A stretch of DNA of 49,253 nt from Pseudarthrobacter phenanthrenivorans. Its GTDB lineage: Bacteria > Actinomycetota > Actinomycetes > Actinomycetales > Micrococcaceae. This document shows positions 15,581 through 24,229 of this stretch, in pieces. Numbering within the stretch: the first letter of the stretch is position 1; the number at the start of each line of letters is the position of its first letter. The notes under the pieces were generated by a model that made no database searches, had not been told where the DNA came from, and was given only the letters and a program-made list of their open reading frames with translations. The stretch spans positions 1 to 49,253 of the forward strand of contig NZ_JWTB01000049.1 of the NCBI RefSeq assembly GCF_000813845.1, given 5' to 3'. The translations under genes were made by a program, and so were the position numbers.

Positions 15581-16525
15581 ATGTCACTGCAGGAAATCGA
15601 GTTCACGTCCGCCAACGGCCGCGACACCATCCAGGCGTGGGTCTACGAACCCATCGGGCAGCCCAAGGCGATCGTGCAGCTGATCCACGGGCTCGGCGAG
15701 CACTCCCGCCGCTACCTCCACCTCATCTCCACCCTGGTGGACGCGGGATTCATCGTGGTCGCGGGCGACCACGCCGGCCACGGGCGCACGGCGATGCAGC
15801 AGGGCACCTGGGGCGACGCCGGCGAGGACGCGGCCAGCGTGGTCGTCGCCGATGAGGTCACCCTCCAGGCCAAGGCCAAAGAGGCGCTCCCCCCGCTCCC
15901 CTACGTGGTGTTCGGCCACAGCTGGGGATCCATGATCGCCCGCGGCATGGCCGTGGACTTCCGGACCCAGCTGTCCGGCCTGGTCCTCTGCGGAATCGCC
16001 GCCCAGATGCGCGGTATCGAAAAGATGGTCAACCGGCCCGAACTGGCACGGCTTGCCTCCGGCGAGCGCGCTGCGGAGCCCGCACCCGAGGAACTGGTGG
16101 GCCAGTTGTTCGACGGCTTCCTGGGCCGCTTCGGCGAAGGCGCCGGCCCCACCGCCTGGGTGGCGCTGGACGCCGACGTCGTCGACGACCACGGCCGGGA
16201 TCCCTTCAACAACTTCGGCGCACCGCTGAGCGCCCGCTTCCTGCAGGGCTTCGTGGACCTCTACGACCAGGTCAGCTCCGACGACTGGTACAAACAGCTC
16301 CCCGCGGACCTTCCCGTGCTGATCCTCGCCGGCGACCAGGACCCCGTGACCAACTACGGCGAAGGGGCCTACCACGTGGCCAACCGCCTGGTGGATTCGG
16401 GCCACGCGGACGTCCGCACCCGCGTCTTCCCCGGCGTCCGGCACGAGGTGCACAACGAACCCACCACCCGCGCCGAGACGGAACGCGAGACGGTCGAGTT
16501 CATCCAGCGCATCGTCGGCAGCTGA
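15581..16525 (+). CDS. Alpha/beta hydrolase, monoacylglycerol lipase/lysophospholipase-like
   Basis: A 314-aa serine hydrolase. The oxyanion region is LIHGLGEHSRRY (34-45), followed by AGDHAGHGRT; the nucleophile Ser114 sits in GHSWGS. The acid is in LILAGDQDPVTNYG and the base is His in GVRHEVHNE. This HGxGEHS ... GHSxGS combination is the monoacylglycerol lipase pattern (COG2267). AGGAGGA precedes the ATG. No signal peptide, so it acts in the cytosol. Single-gene unit ending at the dispersed palindrome 16550-16597. Confidence 0.9.
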   Translation: MSLQEIEFTSANGRDTIQAWVYEPIGQPKAIVQLIHGLGEHSRRYLHLISTLVDAGFIVVAGDHAGHGRTAMQQGTWGDAGEDAASVVVADEVTLQAKAKEALPPLPYVVFGHSWGSMIARGMAVDFRTQLSGLVLCGIAAQMRGIEKMVNRPELARLASGERAAEPAPEELVGQLFDGFLGRFGEGAGPTAWVALDADVVDDHGRDPFNNFGAPLSARFLQGFVDLYDQVSSDDWYKQLPADLPVLILAGDQDPVTNYGEGAYHVANRLVDSGHADVRTRVFPGVRHEVHNEPTTRAETERETVEFIQRIVGS

Positions 16526-16549
16526 CGGCCCCCGAAGCACCTCCGGCAG

Positions 16550-16597
16550 AAGGTTCGACGGCGGCACTCACCGCGCCGCCGTCGTCGAACCTTCCAG
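16550..16597. repeat. Dispersed palindromic element, copy A
   Basis: AAGGTTCGACGGCGGC (16550-16565) pairs with GCCGCCGTCG...AACCTT (16575-16592, extra TCG bulge), followed by CCAGC. Related copies lie at 24138, 26238 and 31061. Here it fills the convergent gap between the lipase-like gene and gntK and probably terminates both. Confidence 0.7.
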
Positions 16598-16621
16598 CCC
16601 GGTACCTTCCAGCAGATGGAA

Positions 16622-17128
16622 TCAATTCGCTGCTGCCAGCACCAGCAGTTTCCGGATCCGTTCGACGGTCGCGTCGATGCCGCCCGTTGACTCGATCATT
16701 ACGCCCGATTCGTCGTCCTGCAGCTCCTCCAGGGTTTCCAGCTGGGAGGTGAGCAGCGATGCCGGCATGAAGTGCCCGGGACGTTGGGTAAGCCTTTCCT
16801 GGAGTGCCGGCTTGTCCGCCCGCAGCAGGATGAACGTGGTGTCCGGCGCGGCCGTCCTGATGGCATCCCGGTAGCTGCGCTTCAATGCTGAGCAGGCAAC
16901 AACGGTTCCGGTACGGGAGCCGGTGGACAGTTTGGCCCCGACGAGGTGGAGCCAGGGCCAGCGGTCCTCGTCGGTGAGGGGCACTCCCGAGGCCATCTTC
17001 CTGACATTGGCTTCCGGGTGCAGGGTGTCGCCATCGATGAAATGGGCTTCCAACTGGGTGGCGAGCGCCTGGCCCACGGAGGATTTCCCTGCCCCGGAGA
17101 CGCCCATGACCACAATGCTCTGGGGCAT
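16622..17128 (-). CDS. gntK: Gluconokinase
   Basis: Phosphorylates gluconate or a related sugar acid with ATP. The protein is 168 aa, the normal GntK length. The P-loop is GVSGAGKSS (9-17); DGDTLHPEANVRKMASGVPL, TDEDRWPWL and VVACSALKRSYRD are GntK hallmarks. Its ATG overlaps the TAA of the upstream gene (TAATG), so translation is coupled. It is the last gene of the TRAP operon, which points to a sugar acid as the operon's substrate. An alternative is a kinase for a different aldonate. Confidence 0.93.
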   Translation of the reverse strand: MPQSIVVMGVSGAGKSSVGQALATQLEAHFIDGDTLHPEANVRKMASGVPLTDEDRWPWLHLVGAKLSTGSRTGTVVACSALKRSYRDAIRTAAPDTTFILLRADKPALQERLTQRPGHFMPASLLTSQLETLEELQDDESGVMIESTGGIDATVERIRKLLVLAAAN

Positions 17129-17439
17129 TACAGGGCGCCCTGCCGGGCAGTGCCGGCGGGGATGGGAACCAGGCGGGTAACCTCGACAGGTTCTGCCAGG
17201 AGTCCTTCGAGCGAGGCGTTGAGCCGCTTGACGGCATCCCCGCCGCCGTGGGCGTCGAGCAGTTCCGCTGTCTCCCACTTCTCGATCATCACGATCTGGC
17301 CGTTGGGCGCGTCGTGGATGGCGTACAGGAGGCATCCCGGTTCTTCGTGGACCTCGGCGATGGCGGGCTCCAGGGCTGCGACAACCTGGTCGCGGGCGCC
17401 GTCTTGGGGCGTGAATACTGCAGTGACGACGATGGTCAT
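17128..17439 (-). CDS. ABM-domain protein (putative quinol monooxygenase)
   Basis: A 103-aa ferredoxin-like antibiotic-biosynthesis-monooxygenase domain, with TIVVTAVFTPQDGARDQV at the start, EPGCLLYAIHD in the middle and IVMIEKWETAELLDAH after it. Such small dimers often sit in sugar and aromatic catabolism operons with no proven reaction. It overlaps the upstream dehydrogenase by 4 nt (ATGA) and the gntK start by 1 nt. Confidence 0.85.
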   Translation of the reverse strand: MTIVVTAVFTPQDGARDQVVAALEPAIAEVHEEPGCLLYAIHDAPNGQIVMIEKWETAELLDAHGGGDAVKRLNASLEGLLAEPVEVTRLVPIPAGTARQGAL

Positions 17440-18359
17440 GATGGTTCCTTTACTCGATGGCTGGTGATGCTCAGGTAAATGCCTGTATGGTCCAGGTCCC
17501 CGAGACCTTCGGTGACCATGGATTCAAATTCCGATGTGAGGGTGTTGGCGACAGGCAGGGAGAGTCCGGCGTCCGCCGCGGCCTCCGTGACGAAACGCAG
17601 GTCTTTGAGCTGGTTCTTGGCCGAACCGCCGCCGTGGAAGTCCCCGGTAATCCAGCGGCCGCCTTTTTGTTGAAGGACCTCGGAGTTGGCGAGTCCGCCT
17701 TTGAGGATTCCCTGGACTTTGTCCAGGTCCAGGCCCGAGGCCTTCGCCAGGGCCATCGACTCCGACAGGGCGGTGACCGTTGCCGCCACCACGATCTGGT
17801 TGCAGGCCTTTACGATGGCCCCGGCGCCGGACTCCCCGAACCACATGACGGTGGAGCCGTAGAGCTCAAAAAGCGGGGTCAGCCACTGGACCACGCCCTG
17901 GGGGCCGCCCGCCATGATGCTCAGCCGGCCCTGCTCGGCCCCGATCGTTCCACCGCTGAGCGGCGCATCGATAACGACCACGCCGTGGCGGGACTTGCAG
18001 TGGGCGGCGAAGGCCGCGACCGCCGTGGGTGACACGGTGCCGTGGATCACCAGGACCGGTTCACTCACACGGGCCCGGGCCCACCCGGCGAGCAGGCCCT
18101 CATCTCCTTCGAGGAGTGCTTCTACCTGGGGCAGGTCCGGCAGGACGGTGAGGACAACGTCCGCTGCCGCATCGGCTGGCCGCGGGGCTACTGTCCCGCC
18201 TTCGATGGCCTGAGCCTTGTGGAGGGTGCGGTTCCACAAGGTCAGGGGTACCCCGCCGTCGATGAGGTTCCGGGCGATCGGGGCGCCCATGGGGCCGGTG
18301 CCCAGCAGTGAGACGGAGACGCCGGGATCCGGGGGTGAAAGGGGCGTGTTTTTTGGCAT
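17436..18359 (-). CDS. Beta-hydroxyacid dehydrogenase family NAD(P)-dependent oxidoreductase
   Basis: A 307-aa member of the 3-hydroxyisobutyrate/tartronate-semialdehyde dehydrogenase family. The Rossmann motif is LLGTGPMGAPIA (18-29), the substrate motif DAPLSGG (131-137), and the catalytic Lys184 lies in VKACNQ. The family oxidises or reduces the C2 or C3 hydroxyl of small hydroxy acids. It begins 3 nt after the TRAP permease stop and overlaps the ABM gene, so it belongs to the same operon and should act on the imported acid or its product. Confidence 0.9.
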   Translation of the reverse strand: MPKNTPLSPPDPGVSVSLLGTGPMGAPIARNLIDGGVPLTLWNRTLHKAQAIEGGTVAPRPADAAADVVLTVLPDLPQVEALLEGDEGLLAGWARARVSEPVLVIHGTVSPTAVAAFAAHCKSRHGVVVIDAPLSGGTIGAEQGRLSIMAGGPQGVVQWLTPLFELYGSTVMWFGESGAGAIVKACNQIVVAATVTALSESMALAKASGLDLDKVQGILKGGLANSEVLQQKGGRWITGDFHGGGSAKNQLKDLRFVTEAAADAGLSLPVANTLTSEFESMVTEGLGDLDHTGIYLSITSHRVKEPS

Positions 18360-18362
18360 GGG

Positions 18363-20282
18363 TTAGAAGGGGATCAGGCCGGCGAGGGCGGGAAGGAAGG
18401 TGCTGAACCAGGGCACGGCGGCGAGGACCAGGAGGCCCACGAACACCGCCACCAGGTACGGCCAGAAGTGTTTGAGGCTGTTCTCCACTGTTTCGCGGGC
18501 GGTGGCGCAGGCGACGTAGAAGCCCACCCCTGCCGGCGGGGCAAAGGAGCCGATGCCCATGGAAATGATGAGGACCATGGCGTACTGCACGGGGTTGACG
18601 CCGAAGTCGGTGGCGATCGGCAGGAGCAGCGGGGCGAAGATGAGCACCGCGGGCAGGCCTTCGAGGAGCTGGCCCATGATGACCAGCAGCAGCACGGTGA
18701 AGAGCATGAACAGGATGGGAGAGTCCCCCAGCCCGGACATCAGGTCGTGGATCTGCTGCGAGACACCCGCCAGGGCGAGCGTCTGGGCCAGCGGCGACGC
18801 GGCGGCGATGATGAACAGCACCATGCCCGCCGTCGTGGTTGTTTCACGCAGGGTGTCGCCGAGCAGGCGCCTGCTGCCGCGGCGGTAGGCTGCCGCGAGC
18901 ACGAAGGCGTAGGCGACGGCGACCGAGGAGACTTCCGTGGGGGTGGCGAATCCGCTGAGGATCCCGACCACCATGCCCACGGGCAGCAGCAGCGTGGGCA
19001 GCGCGAAGAAGGTGGCGGAGCCCCGGGCCCGCCACGTGGCCTTGGCGCTGGGCACGCCGCCCTGCTTGCGCGCCCTCAGGAACACCAGTGCCATGACCAC
19101 CAGGGCGAGGAAGGCTGCCGGCAGGAACCCGGCAAGGAACAGCGTGGTGGTTGAGATGGTGGTGATGGAGCCCAGGATGAGCAGGACGATGCTGGGCGGG
19201 ATGGTTTCGCCCATGATGGCCGACGCCGACAGCACCGCGACCACTTCGCCCCGCGGGTATTTGCGCTCTTCGAGCATGCCGCGCATGGTGGTGCCGACCG
19301 CTGCGACATCGGCGACCTTCGAACCTGAGATGCCGGAGAAGATGTACATCGTGACCACCACGACCTGCAGCAGGCCGCCCCGGAGATGGCCGATCAGGGC
19401 ATCGACGAGCTTGGCCAGCGGCAGGGTCAGGCCGGCCGAGTTCATGACCGTGCCGGCCAGGATGAAGAACGGGATGGCCAGCAGGACGAATCCCTTGGCT
19501 CCGGATGCCATGCCGATGGGGATGGCGCTCACGTCGGAAATGCCGCCCAGGTACAGGTAGATTCCGGACGCGAGGGCCAGGACAAAGGCAATGGGCAGCC
19601 CCAGGAACAACAGGCCAAACAGGGCTACGAGGACCACCACGAGCAGGACGTTCGGGGAGGCGTAGTAGAACAGCGGCGGGGAGACCAGGACGACGGCGAC
19701 GAGGGCCGCCGCGATTCCGGCACCCACGAGGGCGGGACGCCAGGGCTGGCGCCGAAGTTTGACCAGGGCAAACCAGGCGATGAGGACCATGCCCACCGAG
19801 AAGGGCATGTTGACCCAGAAGACGGGCAGCTGAAGGATGGGCGTCTTTTCCTCGAGCTGCTGGACGAGGGTGGGCACGAACAAGGCCAGCGCGCCGGCAC
19901 TCATGACGAAGACGAGCCAGTCCACAAGCGCCGCGAGGTACGGCTTCCAGGCTGCGGGCAGGCGCATGATGAGCGCCTGGACGGACATGTGCGCGCCCTT
20001 CGGGTAGGCGATGGCGCCACCGATGAAGGCAATGGTCAGCAGGGCAATCTCGGACACCTCCTGTGTCCACAGCACGGAGTCGCCGGTGATGACGCGGACG
20101 GCGATGTTCAGGAGGATGACCACGAGCTCGGCGAGGATCGCTGCTCCCACAATCCATTCGAGAGTCTTGTCGAGCCATGCCGCGCCGCTCCAGCGGTCCG
20201 GCACGTGGTCGTGATGAAGGATTTCCTCCGCTTCGAGGGGAAGGACTTCCTCATAGTCCTGGGGAGCAACGGTGGGTTTCAT
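18363..20282 (-). CDS. TRAP transporter fused permease (DctQ-DctM)
   Basis: Inner-membrane permease of a tripartite ATP-independent periplasmic transporter, driven by an ion gradient. The protein is 639 aa: an N-terminal DctQ part (about residues 45-210, four membrane segments) is fused to a DctM part (about 220-639, many segments). DctM landmarks are ASGIYLYLGGISD, IPFFILAGTVMNSAG and ISGSKVADVAAVGTTM. I chose the ATG at 20282 because GGAAAA precedes it; in-frame starts further upstream lack a ribosome site. It pairs with the DctP protein just upstream. Confidence 0.93.
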   Translation of the reverse strand: MKPTVAPQDYEEVLPLEAEEILHHDHVPDRWSGAAWLDKTLEWIVGAAILAELVVILLNIAVRVITGDSVLWTQEVSEIALLTIAFIGGAIAYPKGAHMSVQALIMRLPAAWKPYLAALVDWLVFVMSAGALALFVPTLVQQLEEKTPILQLPVFWVNMPFSVGMVLIAWFALVKLRRQPWRPALVGAGIAAALVAVVLVSPPLFYYASPNVLLVVVLVALFGLLFLGLPIAFVLALASGIYLYLGGISDVSAIPIGMASGAKGFVLLAIPFFILAGTVMNSAGLTLPLAKLVDALIGHLRGGLLQVVVVTMYIFSGISGSKVADVAAVGTTMRGMLEERKYPRGEVVAVLSASAIMGETIPPSIVLLILGSITTISTTTLFLAGFLPAAFLALVVMALVFLRARKQGGVPSAKATWRARGSATFFALPTLLLPVGMVVGILSGFATPTEVSSVAVAYAFVLAAAYRRGSRRLLGDTLRETTTTAGMVLFIIAAASPLAQTLALAGVSQQIHDLMSGLGDSPILFMLFTVLLLVIMGQLLEGLPAVLIFAPLLLPIATDFGVNPVQYAMVLIISMGIGSFAPPAGVGFYVACATARETVENSLKHFWPYLVAVFVGLLVLAAVPWFSTFLPALAGLIPF

Positions 20283-20336
20283 GGTTTTCCAGACTGTCGA
20301 CATTGATAGCGGGATGGCGGTGGGGAGTGGTGTTGA

Positions 20337-20371
20337 TACGGGTGGGAGCCGCCGAATGGCTCCCACCCGTA
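20337..20371 (-). terminator. Hairpin after the TRAP binding-protein gene
   Basis: Arms 20337-20350 and 20358-20371 form a perfect 14-bp stem (core ACGGGTGGGAGCC) with a 7-nt loop, 4 nt after the dctP stop and before the permease gene. As it lies inside the operon it likely limits expression of the permease relative to the binding protein. Confidence 0.6.
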
Positions 20372-20375
20372 CCGG

Positions 20376-21407
20376 CTACTTCTTGCCGGCGAAGGCGATG
20401 GCCTGATCGAAGAATTCCTTGCCGATGAGCTTGGAGAACTCCGGGTAGAGGCTTTCGGAGGCGGACTTGAACTCGGCGAGTCCGGATGCGCTGAGCTCGT
20501 TGGCCTTCATGCCCTTGGCCGTCAGTTCATCCAGTTGCTTCTTGGACTGTTCCTCGTCATAGCCGGTCTTGAAGGTTGCCGTTTCCTCGGAAGCAGCGGT
20601 GAGCGCCTTCTTCTGGTCGTCCGTCAGGGAATCCCACTTCTTCGACGACAGGGCCAGCACCCAGGCGTCGTTGATGTGGTTGGTCATCGAGACGTACTTC
20701 TGCACCTCGGAGAACTTGTTCGTCCAGGGAACCTCAATCGGGTTTTCCTGGCCATCAATGGTTCCGGTCTGCAGGCCGGTGAAGACTTCCGAGAAGGCCA
20801 TGGTAGTGGGGCTTGCGCCCAGCTTTCCGAAGAAGTCGGTCCACAGGGTGTTGCCCGGCACCCGGATCTTCAGCCCCTTCAGGTCCGACGGCTGTTCAAT
20901 CGGACGCACAGAGTTGGTGATCTCGCGGCCGGTCCGGGTCAGGAAGGAGAGCGCCACCGTGTCCTTTGCGGCCAGCTTGTCCTTCAGCACCTTGCCCGGT
21001 TCTCCGGCGAGGAACTTTGCCTCTTCCTTGGTGTCCGCGAAGAGGTAGGGAATGCTGATGCCGTTCATCTCCGGCACCACCGAGGCGTAGACGGAAGTGG
21101 ACAGGATGAGCCCGTCGAGCGATCCGCCTTGGAGCCGGGTCACAGCGGCATTCTGGTCTCCGCTGAAGCTCGTGCCGTTGGGCACCACGGTGACCTGGAC
21201 CGAACCATTGGAGGTCTTCTTGACCTGGTCGGCAAAGTGCTGGGCAGTCACGCCCACGGAGGAGGTCAGCGGATCCGGGATGGAGAGCTGGATCTTGGCC
21301 ACCGGACCAGTCTGGCCGGCGGGGGCTCCTCCTGCACAACCGGACAGCAGGGCCGCAGCCAGGCTGGTTGCCAGTACCCCGGTGATGGCGCGGGTCTTGA
21401 GGTTCAT
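20376..21407 (-). CDS. TRAP transporter substrate-binding protein DctP
   Basis: Extracytoplasmic solute receptor of 343 aa. Signal peptide with lipobox LLSGC (Cys24). The mature part has PLTSSVGVTAQHFADQVKK, LKGLKIRVPG (the conserved carboxylate-binding Arg) and FTGLQTGTIDGQENPI, all DctP landmarks. DctP receptors bind organic acids, often sugar acids. The start is the ATG at 21407 with GAAAGG upstream; the in-frame extension back to 21836 is not coding. It follows the COG4091 gene by 94 nt. Confidence 0.93.
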   Translation of the reverse strand: MNLKTRAITGVLATSLAAALLSGCAGGAPAGQTGPVAKIQLSIPDPLTSSVGVTAQHFADQVKKTSNGSVQVTVVPNGTSFSGDQNAAVTRLQGGSLDGLILSTSVYASVVPEMNGISIPYLFADTKEEAKFLAGEPGKVLKDKLAAKDTVALSFLTRTGREITNSVRPIEQPSDLKGLKIRVPGNTLWTDFFGKLGASPTTMAFSEVFTGLQTGTIDGQENPIEVPWTNKFSEVQKYVSMTNHINDAWVLALSSKKWDSLTDDQKKALTAASEETATFKTGYDEEQSKKQLDELTAKGMKANELSASGLAEFKSASESLYPEFSKLIGKEFFDQAIAFAGKK

Positions 21408-21501
21408 TCGATGCCTTTCTTCATTGGAAGGATGCGGTGCTGCGCGGCAGACACGGCTGGCCGCCGGCGGCAGCAGGTTGGCGTGGAGCCAGGGGCGCTG
21501 T

Positions 21502-22854
21502 TCAGGAGACAGCGACGGGGGTAGCGAGGAGCGCTTCGGTTTCGCGGCGGAGTTCCAGCGCCTGGGACAGGGAGTCATCAATGATGACATCGTCCCAGCC
21601 AACGATCGCTCCCTTGGGCACATCATTACGAAGCTCCACATGGTGGGCCAGGGCGACGGGGAGGGCGCCGGTGGCAACGGAGTGCTTGGCGGAAACCAGC
21701 TTGCCCCAGACCGTGAAACCGCCTTCGCCGTCGAGGAATTCACCGGCCTTAAGGTCCTTCTTGGCGGTGGCGACCACATCGCCGTAGAAGCCGACCGGTC
21801 CGCCGGTGGGGATGCCGCGAAGTGCTGCGTTGGCAATGGACATGTTCAGTTCGAGGCCGACGTAATGGTAGGGACGGTACAGGGCGGCGTACTGGCCGGT
21901 GGGGTCCGGGTGCCAGGGGTATTCGTTGAAGCAGCCGGAGACGTAGTCGTTGGTGGCCTTGACGACGACGAAGACGCCTTCCTGGGTGTTGTGGGGGATC
22001 CAGCTGCCGTCACGGTTGACGCTGGACATGACGTCGACGCTTCCTTCGTGGGCCAGGGAACCGCCGACGGCGGCCGGGCGGCAGATGGTTGCGATTTCCT
22101 CAACGTTGCCGGGCGTGAAGCTCAGGCCGGAATCGGAGGGGGCCAGTCCTGCGCCGTTGGCTACCGCCGCCATTTCGATGGCGGCCTTGGTGCCGTCGCG
22201 GAAGGAGGTGTGCATGTAGGGGTTCAGCTGGCCGGAGTCGGTCAGTTCCTTGGAGAACTCCCAGTTTTCCCAGACGTTGTCCGGGTTCATCTCGTGGTAG
22301 TGCTCCAGGTACTTGGCGCCCTTGCCTGCGCAGACCACGTCAAAGCCGCTGGTGCGGGCCCAGTCAACGAGTTCCATGATGAGGGCCGGCTGGTCGCCGT
22401 AGGCCATGGAGTAGACCACGCCTGCTTCTTCGGCCCGCTTGGCCAGCGCCGGGCCGGCGAGGGCATCAGCTTCGACGGTGACCATGATGATGTGCTTCTT
22501 GGTTTCGATCGCCTTCAAGGCGTGCTTGATGCCGACGATCGGGTTGCCGGTGGCTTCGACAATGACATCGATGTCGACGTCGAACAGCTCGTCAGCGTTT
22601 GCGACGATGGCGGTGGAGCGGTCCCGCAAAGCCGTGGCGATATCCGGGGCGACCTGGGCGGCAGGCCATTCCACCAGTTCAAAGGCGCCCTGGGCCCGCT
22701 TGACGTTGATGTCTGCAATGGCCACGACGTGGATGCCGGGAATGTTGTTGGCCTGGGCCAGGTACATGGTCCCGTAGCGGCCGGCGCCGATCAGTCCAAC
22801 ACGGATGGGACGGGACTGCTGCTCGCGTTCGCTGAGGAGTTTATGAAGGTTCAC
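21502..22854 (-). CDS. COG4091-type homoserine-dehydrogenase-like oxidoreductase with SAF domain
   Basis: A 450-aa protein with an N-terminal Rossmann domain (GLIGAGRYGTMYLAQ, about residues 20-34), a middle domain resembling homoserine dehydrogenase (VIVEATGNPIVGIKHALKAI), and a C-terminal SAF-like stretch (from LKAGEFLDGEGGFTVWGKLV). This is the COG4091 architecture, whose members occur in sugar-acid and polyol clusters; I know of no reaction that can be assigned with certainty. It is the first gene of the reverse operon and lies under the LacI-type operator at 22951-22966. Confidence 0.88.
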   Translation of the reverse strand: MNLHKLLSEREQQSRPIRVGLIGAGRYGTMYLAQANNIPGIHVVAIADINVKRAQGAFELVEWPAAQVAPDIATALRDRSTAIVANADELFDVDIDVIVEATGNPIVGIKHALKAIETKKHIIMVTVEADALAGPALAKRAEEAGVVYSMAYGDQPALIMELVDWARTSGFDVVCAGKGAKYLEHYHEMNPDNVWENWEFSKELTDSGQLNPYMHTSFRDGTKAAIEMAAVANGAGLAPSDSGLSFTPGNVEEIATICRPAAVGGSLAHEGSVDVMSSVNRDGSWIPHNTQEGVFVVVKATNDYVSGCFNEYPWHPDPTGQYAALYRPYHYVGLELNMSIANAALRGIPTGGPVGFYGDVVATAKKDLKAGEFLDGEGGFTVWGKLVSAKHSVATGALPVALAHHVELRNDVPKGAIVGWDDVIIDDSLSQALELRRETEALLATPVAVS

Positions 22855-22950
22855 GGAATCTCTCTAAGGGGTGCCTGGCGAAAGAAAGCACCTCCGGCAG
22901 GCCGGATGGCACAACTTCTTTGTCGCGTTTTGTTGGGAAAACTGTCCGGA

Positions 22951-22966
22951 GTGGAACCGGTTCCAC
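22951..22966. promoter_or_regulatory. LacI-type operator, GTGGAACCGGTTCCAC
   Basis: Perfect 16-bp palindrome with the central CG typical of LacI-family sites. It starts 1 nt downstream of the -10 box of the reverse operon promoter and would span its transcription start. The adjacent LacI gene is the obvious binder. Confidence 0.85.
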
Positions 22967-22967
22967 T

Positions 22968-22997
22968 TTTGTACCAGCTGCTGATAGGCTGTGTCAA
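22968..22997 (-). promoter_or_regulatory. Promoter of the COG4091-TRAP-gntK operon
   Basis: Read on the reverse strand: TTGACA (22997-22992), an 18-nt spacer, TACAAA (22973-22968). Transcription would begin inside the palindromic operator, the classical arrangement for LacI-family repression with release by an inducer. Confidence 0.75.
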
Positions 22998-23090
22998 CGG
23001 TCACCTTCCCGGCCTTCCGTCATGAAGCGGAAGGGCAGGAATAGTGGCATGGATAAGGACCACCTGGGTCTTGTGTCTCAAGGAGGAGCG

Positions 23091-24125
23091 GTGCGCAAAG
23101 CGCCTACTATTCGCGACGTGGCGGCGGCTGCAGGGGTATCGGTCTCCGTGGTCTCACGGGTCCTGAACCCTGAGTCGGGGCCGGTCGCGCCTGCGAAGAG
23201 GCAGGAAGTCCTGCGGGTTATCGACGAACTGGGGTACCGTCCCAGGGCGGCCGCGCGTGAACTCAGCGCCGGGCACGCACTCACCATCGGCCTCGTCGTC
23301 ACCGACTTGTCCAACCCGTTTTTCGCCCGCCTGGCGGACAGGATCGTCTGGGAGGCGCGCAGCCATGGTGTGCAGGTGGTGCTGATGACCACGCAGGAGG
23401 ACCCGCACCTGGAGGCGGACTCCCTGGACACGTTGCTCGACCGGTCCGTCAGTGGCGTCATTGCCACTCCCACCGGAGGCAACATCGAGAAGTGGCGGCG
23501 GCTCCGGGACCTCGGCGTCAACGTGGTCTTCATCGACCGTGCCATCGAGGAACTCGAAGATGTCGACGTCGTCAGCATCGAAAACTTCGACTCGGCCCAG
23601 CGCTCCACCGAGCACCTCATCAGCCTTGGCCACACCCGGATCGGCCTCATCACGGGCCCCCTCACCACTTCCACCGGAAGTGCCAGGTTGAACGGGTACA
23701 AGGCGGCCCACCACAACGCATCCCTGCCGGTGGACCCCACGCTTATCCGCGACGTGCCGTTCCGGGGGGACGCGGGTGGGGGCGCCGTCGGATCACTGCT
23801 TGCGATGCGCCAGCCCCCCACGGCCCTCATCGTTGCCAACACCGCTCAAGTGCAGAGTTCCGTCCGCAGGCTCGTCCAAATGGGGACCGACATCCCCGAC
23901 CAGCTCTCCCTCATTGTCTTTGACGACAATCCCTGGACCGAGCTGACCACTCCCCCGCTAAGCGTCATCCGCCAACCGCTCGACATGCTTGCCGTTCACG
24001 CCATTGAGCTGGTGCTGGGGCGGATGCACGGGAAGCTCCCGGACGGAGCCCGCCGCATCGAGGTCAAGGCCGACTACCTGCCCCGCAACAGCTGCGCACC
24101 CCTGATTGCCTCAGTGGCGCACTGA
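23091..24125 (+). CDS. LacI family transcriptional regulator
   Basis: A 344-aa repressor. The helix-turn-helix is at the N-terminus (TIRDVAAAAGVSVSVVSRVL), with the hinge around ELSAGHALTIG. The periplasmic-binding-protein-like ligand domain follows (DLSNPFFARLADRIV; LGHTRIGLITGP; DQLSLIVFDDNPW). I prefer the GTG at 23091, which has AGGAGGAG upstream and puts the DNA-binding helix at the normal distance; an ATG at 23049 is also in frame. It is divergent from the sugar-acid TRAP operon and most likely represses it via 22951-22966. The ligand is unknown. Confidence 0.92.
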   Translation: MRKAPTIRDVAAAAGVSVSVVSRVLNPESGPVAPAKRQEVLRVIDELGYRPRAAARELSAGHALTIGLVVTDLSNPFFARLADRIVWEARSHGVQVVLMTTQEDPHLEADSLDTLLDRSVSGVIATPTGGNIEKWRRLRDLGVNVVFIDRAIEELEDVDVVSIENFDSAQRSTEHLISLGHTRIGLITGPLTTSTGSARLNGYKAAHHNASLPVDPTLIRDVPFRGDAGGGAVGSLLAMRQPPTALIVANTAQVQSSVRRLVQMGTDIPDQLSLIVFDDNPWTELTTPPLSVIRQPLDMLAVHAIELVLGRMHGKLPDGARRIEVKADYLPRNSCAPLIASVAH

Positions 24126-24137
24126 AGAAACCAGTAC

Positions 24138-24186
24138 CGGCGACGCCGGCGCTCACCCCGCCGCCGTCGCCGCACCTTTTCAGCAA
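24138..24186. repeat. Dispersed palindromic element, copy B
   Basis: Arms CGGCGACGCCGGCG (24138-24151) and its near complement (24159-24172) pair with one C-C mismatch around CTCACCC, followed by CACCTTTTCAGC. It sits 12 nt after the LacI gene stop and could end that transcript. Confidence 0.6.
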
Positions 24187-24229
24187 GGCCGGCCTGCCGT
24201 GGCTGTCCCCTGGTGGTAAGTTCTGCGGC

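Noticed and set aside
18468..19154. Long forward frames opposite the TRAP permease and similar long antisense frames over other genes
   Set aside because: They are mirror frames of G/C-rich coding sequence with no ribosome site or family match.
21408..21836. N-terminal extension of the TRAP binding protein by 143 codons
   Set aside because: It would place the signal peptide and lipobox inside the protein; the extension overlaps the end of the COG4091 gene in another frame.
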